A stretch of DNA of 37,366 nucleotides from Cytophagales bacterium (GTDB taxonomy: Bacteria; Bacteroidota; Bacteroidia; Cytophagales; Cyclobacteriaceae). Positions 34,304 through 37,366 of this stretch are shown one piece after another. Positions within the stretch are counted from its first letter, which is position 1, and each line of letters starts with the position of its first letter. The stretch is taken from positions 1-37,366 of the forward strand of contig JAKSDO010000128.1 in the NCBI GenBank assembly GCA_022360055.1, read 5' to 3'. Made by a program: the position numbers and the translations under genes. The notes under the pieces were generated by a model that was not told the origin of the DNA, made no database searches, and saw only the letters and a list, made by a program, of their open reading frames with translations.

Positions 34304-35218
34304 ATGAAGCACCTATATCCGCTTTATGGAATCGTAACCGTACTCAATACGCCATTTAGGAAGGATCATGGGATCGACTTCAAAGCGCTCGGTCAAAATG
34401 TCGAGGAAGCGATTCGGGCAGGTGTCGCCGGGTTCCTGGTGCCTGCCATGGCTTCTGAAGTCCGGCGGCTGAGTAATTCGGAAAGATTTTCCATGGTAGA
34501 TTGCGTGCTCAAATCAGTAAATGGAAGGGTGCCCGTATTTGCCGGGACCGCCGCAAACTCCGTAGCTGAATCAAAAAGATTGATGAAATCCTACCTGAGT
34601 CTCGGTTGTGCGCATATGTTAATCCAGCTTCCATTTGATAACCGGGATCAATTCCGGGAAGATTTTTTCGAGTTGGCGGAATCGGGAGCAGAGGTGATCA
34701 TGCTGCAGGATTGGGATGCAAATGGTTATGGTCTGGCCGATGAATTGATCCTGGAGCTTTTCGAAAAGATCCCGGAATTTCGATGTTTAAAGGTGGAAAC
34801 GGCCCCTGCCGGGGTGAAGTATTCCAATATCCTGCGACTGACCGACGGTAAGCTGAATGTGAGCGGTGGATGGGCGGTTATGCAATTGCCTGAAGCGTTC
34901 CGGCGAGGTGTTCACGCCTTTATGCCTACCGGCATGCACTGGATATACACAAGGATCCACAATCTTTATCGCGATGGTAACCCAAAAGCTGCGGTCCGAC
35001 TATTTCATGAAATATTGCCCGTATTGGCTTTCTCCAACCAGCATCTGGACATATCCATTCATTTTTTCAAGCGCTTGTTGTGGAAACAGGGGGTTTATCC
35101 GGCACCGATCGTACGTGAACCGATTCTGCCTTTTGATGAAATACACCGGGAAACGGCCGATCAACTGATAGAGAAAGTTATGGAAATTGAAGAGCGCATA
35201 AAAAATTGCGAATTATGA
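34304..35218 (+). CDS. DapA/NAL-superfamily class I aldolase with unusual active site
   Basis: This 304-residue protein is a cytosolic TIM-barrel of the dihydrodipicolinate synthase/N-acetylneuraminate lyase family: GIVTVLNTPFRKDHGIDF at the start, GVAGFLVPAMASEVRRLS, VPVFAGTAANSVAES and FRCLKVETAPAG with Schiff-base Lys163. The Tyr of the usual YNxP motif is missing: the segment reads VIMLQDWDANGYG, with Gln/Asp in its place. That argues against true DHDPS or sialic acid lyase and for a sugar-acid or keto-acid aldolase or dehydratase of another substrate. It starts 12 bp after the beta-helix gene, and its stop overlaps an ATG inside the repeat leader of the next gene. Confidence 0.87.
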   Translation: MKHLYPLYGIVTVLNTPFRKDHGIDFKALGQNVEEAIRAGVAGFLVPAMASEVRRLSNSERFSMVDCVLKSVNGRVPVFAGTAANSVAESKRLMKSYLSLGCAHMLIQLPFDNRDQFREDFFELAESGAEVIMLQDWDANGYGLADELILELFEKIPEFRCLKVETAPAGVKYSNILRLTDGKLNVSGGWAVMQLPEAFRRGVHAFMPTGMHWIYTRIHNLYRDGNPKAAVRLFHEILPVLAFSNQHLDISIHFFKRLLWKQGVYPAPIVREPILPFDEIHRETADQLIEKVMEIEERIKNCEL

Positions 35219-35304
35219 AACCGGCATGGCCGGAACAAATTCAGGACACCTGCGAGCATGATTATATTGCTTCGTGTGTCAGCAATCTTAAAAAATATAA
35301 ACGG
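35215..35304 (+). repeat. Distant copy of the ~90-nt leader repeat, directly before the amidohydrolase gene
   Basis: This 90-nt unit starts with ATGAAACCGGC and ends exactly at the ATG at 35305, as the third tandem unit does at 2400. It has the hairpin CCGGC-ATG-GCCGG and the outer pairing GACAC (35244-35248 region) with GTGTC near 35276-35280. Its first ATG overlaps the aldolase stop (ATGA), and here, unlike in the copies near 2129, the frame is open and continues into the downstream protein, so it could be translated as a 30-residue extension. Confidence 0.8.
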
Positions 35305-36726
35305 ATGAAAAATACAGTTGATTTCTATCGGGGCGGCTTTTCCTCCCCGGAAAATGAGACCCGGGTCATCGAAAAATCCTTTAGGACTGCAATCCGGTTT
35401 ACCATAACCTTGTTTTGCTTGTTCACCAATGAATTGAACCACGCTCAGATCCGGCTCAGACCGCTGCCTCAGGACGGTTTTGAAAAACGCCTGACAGAAT
35501 TCGTAAATGAGCTGGAATTGTCCGATTCCCATGAGCACCTGATGAGCCAGGAAAGCATCAGGAACAGCCAAATGCTCGATTTTATGCTGTTGTTACACCA
35601 CTATGCCGATGACGACATCAAATCTGCCGGTATGAGCAAACCACAATTTGCAGAGCTATTGACCGATGAATACACCGTTCGAGAAAAATGGGAAATCGTA
35701 AAACCGTACTGGGAGGCATCAAAAAATACAGCCTATAACCGGGTGGTTTTGCTGGCCATAGAAAAACTTTTTGGAATAAGGGAATTGAATGATCAAACCG
35801 TAGAAGAATTGTCCTGGAAAATAAAAAAAGCCTACGAAACCGACTGGTACAATCATGTACTGAGGGAAAAGGCCAACATCAAATATGTAATTGCGGATAT
35901 CGGTGATCGCAGGTTCGATGACGGGATGTTTCGCTACGTAGAAAAGTTTGACCGGTTCGTACGGGTTGATTCGAAGGAAGATCTTTTGGCTGCCGGGGAA
36001 AGTGTCTCGATGGATGTTAACTCCCTGGATGCATTTGTTTCCGCACTCGAGAAAGCTTTCCAAGAAGCGATTGACCGCGATATTGTTGGCGTAAAAAGCA
36101 CTGCGGCTTATCATCGAACCCTGAAGTATGAAGACGTTTCAAAAGAAAATGCCCGACAGGTCTTTGATCGGTTATTCGAGCCGGAAAACGACCTTTCTTT
36201 TGAAGAAGTGAAACCGTTGCAGGACTATATGATGCACCGGATCATACAACAGATCAGGAAATACGGATTGCCATTTCAGATCCATACCGGATTCCACGCA
36301 GGAGATGGGAACGATATTTCAAATTCAAATCCCGCTCTGCTTGCAAATCTGTTTTTGGAATACCGGGATGTAAACTTCATTCTTTTTCATGGCAGTTACC
36401 CGTATGGTGGCGAGTTGGCTGCGCTTGCCAAGAGCTTTAGGAACGTATTTCTGGATATGAGCTGGTTATACATCATTTCTCCCTCTTACGCCAAGCGATA
36501 CCTGCACGAGTGGATTGAGACGGTCCCTTCTAATAAAATTATGGCCTTTGGAGGAGACTACCATAACGTCGAAAATACATACGGGCATGCTCTAATGGCC
36601 AGAGAAATTGTTGCCAGGGTACTCATTGAAAAAGTCCGGTCCGGCTATTTAACGGAAAGCGAGGCGAGAGAAATTGCCAGACGCATACTGTTCACCAATA
36701 TAATGGAGATATTCGGGATAGAATAA
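35305..36726 (+). CDS. Exported amidohydrolase-superfamily protein (Amidohydro_2-like)
   Basis: From the ATG at 35305 the protein has 473 residues, with an N-terminal region of about 30 residues and then a signal-like segment FTITLFCLFTNELNHAQ, cut near HAQ. The metal-site motifs are DSHEHLM (HxH), FQIHTGFHAGDG, FILFHGSYPYGGELAALA and GGDYHNVENTYGHAL with the late Asp/His, matching amidohydrolase superfamily TIM barrels of the Amidohydro_2/uronate-isomerase-like group. In-frame starts at 35215 (ATG) and 35206 (TTG) exist but lie in the repeat leader, so 35305 is preferred. It is the last gene of the plus run. Reaction unknown; members hydrolyse C-N or lactone bonds or isomerise sugars. Confidence 0.83.
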   Translation: MKNTVDFYRGGFSSPENETRVIEKSFRTAIRFTITLFCLFTNELNHAQIRLRPLPQDGFEKRLTEFVNELELSDSHEHLMSQESIRNSQMLDFMLLLHHYADDDIKSAGMSKPQFAELLTDEYTVREKWEIVKPYWEASKNTAYNRVVLLAIEKLFGIRELNDQTVEELSWKIKKAYETDWYNHVLREKANIKYVIADIGDRRFDDGMFRYVEKFDRFVRVDSKEDLLAAGESVSMDVNSLDAFVSALEKAFQEAIDRDIVGVKSTAAYHRTLKYEDVSKENARQVFDRLFEPENDLSFEEVKPLQDYMMHRIIQQIRKYGLPFQIHTGFHAGDGNDISNSNPALLANLFLEYRDVNFILFHGSYPYGGELAALAKSFRNVFLDMSWLYIISPSYAKRYLHEWIETVPSNKIMAFGGDYHNVENTYGHALMAREIVARVLIEKVRSGYLTESEAREIARRILFTNIMEIFGIE

Positions 36727-36837
36727 CAAAATGATTACCCAGGAGGACATGGAATGTTATGGATGAATCGGGATTTCTTCCGTGGGATTTGGGAAATCAT
36801 ACATAAATGCTCCTTTGACCGGCTCGCCCGGGCAGTA

Positions 36838-37366
36838 TTATTCGTATCTGAGCGTGGTCGCCGGATCCAGCATCGAAGCTTTTACAGACTGAAAGCTCAC
36901 TGTAAGCAATGCTACCACCAAGGCGACAATACCGCTTAATCCGAATATCCACCAACTGATTTCGATTCGGTAGGCAAAATTATCCAGCCATCCGGATATC
37001 ACGTAGTAAGCGGGAAAAATGGAAATTATAAAAGCAATACCGACGAATTTAACAAATTCGGAAGATAATAAACGGATGATATTGAATGAGGATGCGCCCA
37101 TAGCTTTTCGTATCCCGATTTCTTTGGTGCGCTGTTCGGCGGTAAATGCCGCTAATCCAAACAGTCCCAAACATGCAATGAAAATGGCCAATCCTGTAAA
37201 AATTGAAAATAAAACGCCCAATCGCTGTTCTGCCCGGTACATCTCATCGAAATTTTCGTCGAGAAATGTAAACTCAAACGGTTCGTTCGGCGCTACTTCC
37301 TTCCACTTGCTTTCGACCAGTTTTACCGCTTCTTTCGGGTGATCATGTGTGTAACGGACGGTCATG
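36838..37366 (-). CDS. FtsX/MacB-like ABC transporter permease, C-terminal part (partial)
   Basis: The frame is open to the right edge, so only the last ~176 residues of the protein are seen. VLFSIFTGLAIFIACLGLFGLAAFTAEQRTKEIGIRKAMGAS is the classic FtsX-domain segment with the coupling region EIGIRKAMGAS, followed by two more membrane helices and SFQSVKASMLDPATTLRYE at the end. Such permeases are abundant in Cytophagales-type genomes and export peptides, lipoproteins or antibiotics. The gene is convergent with the amidohydrolase (111 bp gap) and has no visible tie to the catabolic locus. Confidence 0.93.
   Translation of the reverse strand, partial: MTVRYTHDHPKEAVKLVESKWKEVAPNEPFEFTFLDENFDEMYRAEQRLGVLFSIFTGLAIFIACLGLFGLAAFTAEQRTKEIGIRKAMGASSFNIIRLLSSEFVKFVGIAFIISIFPAYYVISGWLDNFAYRIEISWWIFGLSGIVALVVALLTVSFQSVKASMLDPATTLRYE

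Noticed and set aside
23736-35218. Sialic acid catabolism (sialidase plus N-acetylneuraminate lyase)
   Set aside because: The aldolase lacks the YNxP tyrosine, no NanE/NanK-type epimerase or kinase is present, and the propeller family is broad, so this reading is not supported.

Overview
The window is from a member of the Bacteroidota. It opens with the 3' end of a SusC-type TonB-dependent receptor followed by a SusD-like lipoprotein. Most genes encode exported lipoproteins or membrane-anchored enzymes, and recognisable Shine-Dalgarno sites are largely absent. The ABC permease of the FtsX type at the right edge is common in Cytophagales, but I would not name a family. No rRNA, tRNA, CRISPR array, transposase or integrase was seen.

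Layout: (1) 1-2087, end of a susCD pair closed by a strong hairpin. (2) 2129-3794, three tandem ~90-nt repeat units leading into a ceramidase-family gene. (3) 3867-7161, minus strand, a GH92 alpha-mannosidase followed 4 bp later by a lipoprotein esterase. (4) 7162-8298, an AT-rich stretch with one small orphan secreted protein. (5) 8299-11615, minus strand, remnant of a glycerophosphodiester phosphodiesterase (GDPD), PHP-domain hydrolase, GH31 glycosidase, and a broken signal-peptide start. (6) 11616 to about 14600, an AT-rich block with a plus-strand sulfatase and a 41-nt tandem repeat, looking like an acquired insertion that replaced most of the GDPD gene. (7) 14676-18277, minus strand, second ceramidase-family protein, PhoPQ-activated-type protein, alpha/beta hydrolase. 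(8) 18492-36726, about 18 kb of co-directional plus-strand genes: two purple-acid-phosphatase-like proteins, a small ORF, a PHP lipoprotein, a ChbG/YdjC deacetylase, a BNR sialidase-like lipoprotein, a propeller-toroid fusion, a polytopic membrane protein, a Gfo/Idh/MocA oxidoreductase, a DegT aminotransferase, a large beta-helix protein, a DapA-family aldolase and an exported amidohydrolase. (9) 36838-end, minus strand, end of an unrelated FtsX-like permease.

Taken together this is a catabolic locus for a decorated, probably phosphorylated glycan or glycolipid. Mannosidase, GH31, sialidase-like, sulfatase, deacetylase and esterase functions sit beside five phosphoesterase-type genes (two PHP, two PAP-like, one GDPD remnant) and two ceramidase-fold amidases. 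A glycosyl-inositol-phosphoceramide or GPI-like substrate would need this combination, but that is inference. The cytosolic Gfo/Idh, DegT and DapA-like enzymes could process a released (amino)sugar or cyclitol. The least explained items are the ~90-nt leader repeat, present in four copies and ending exactly at two gene starts with a covarying hairpin, and the propeller-toroid fusion.
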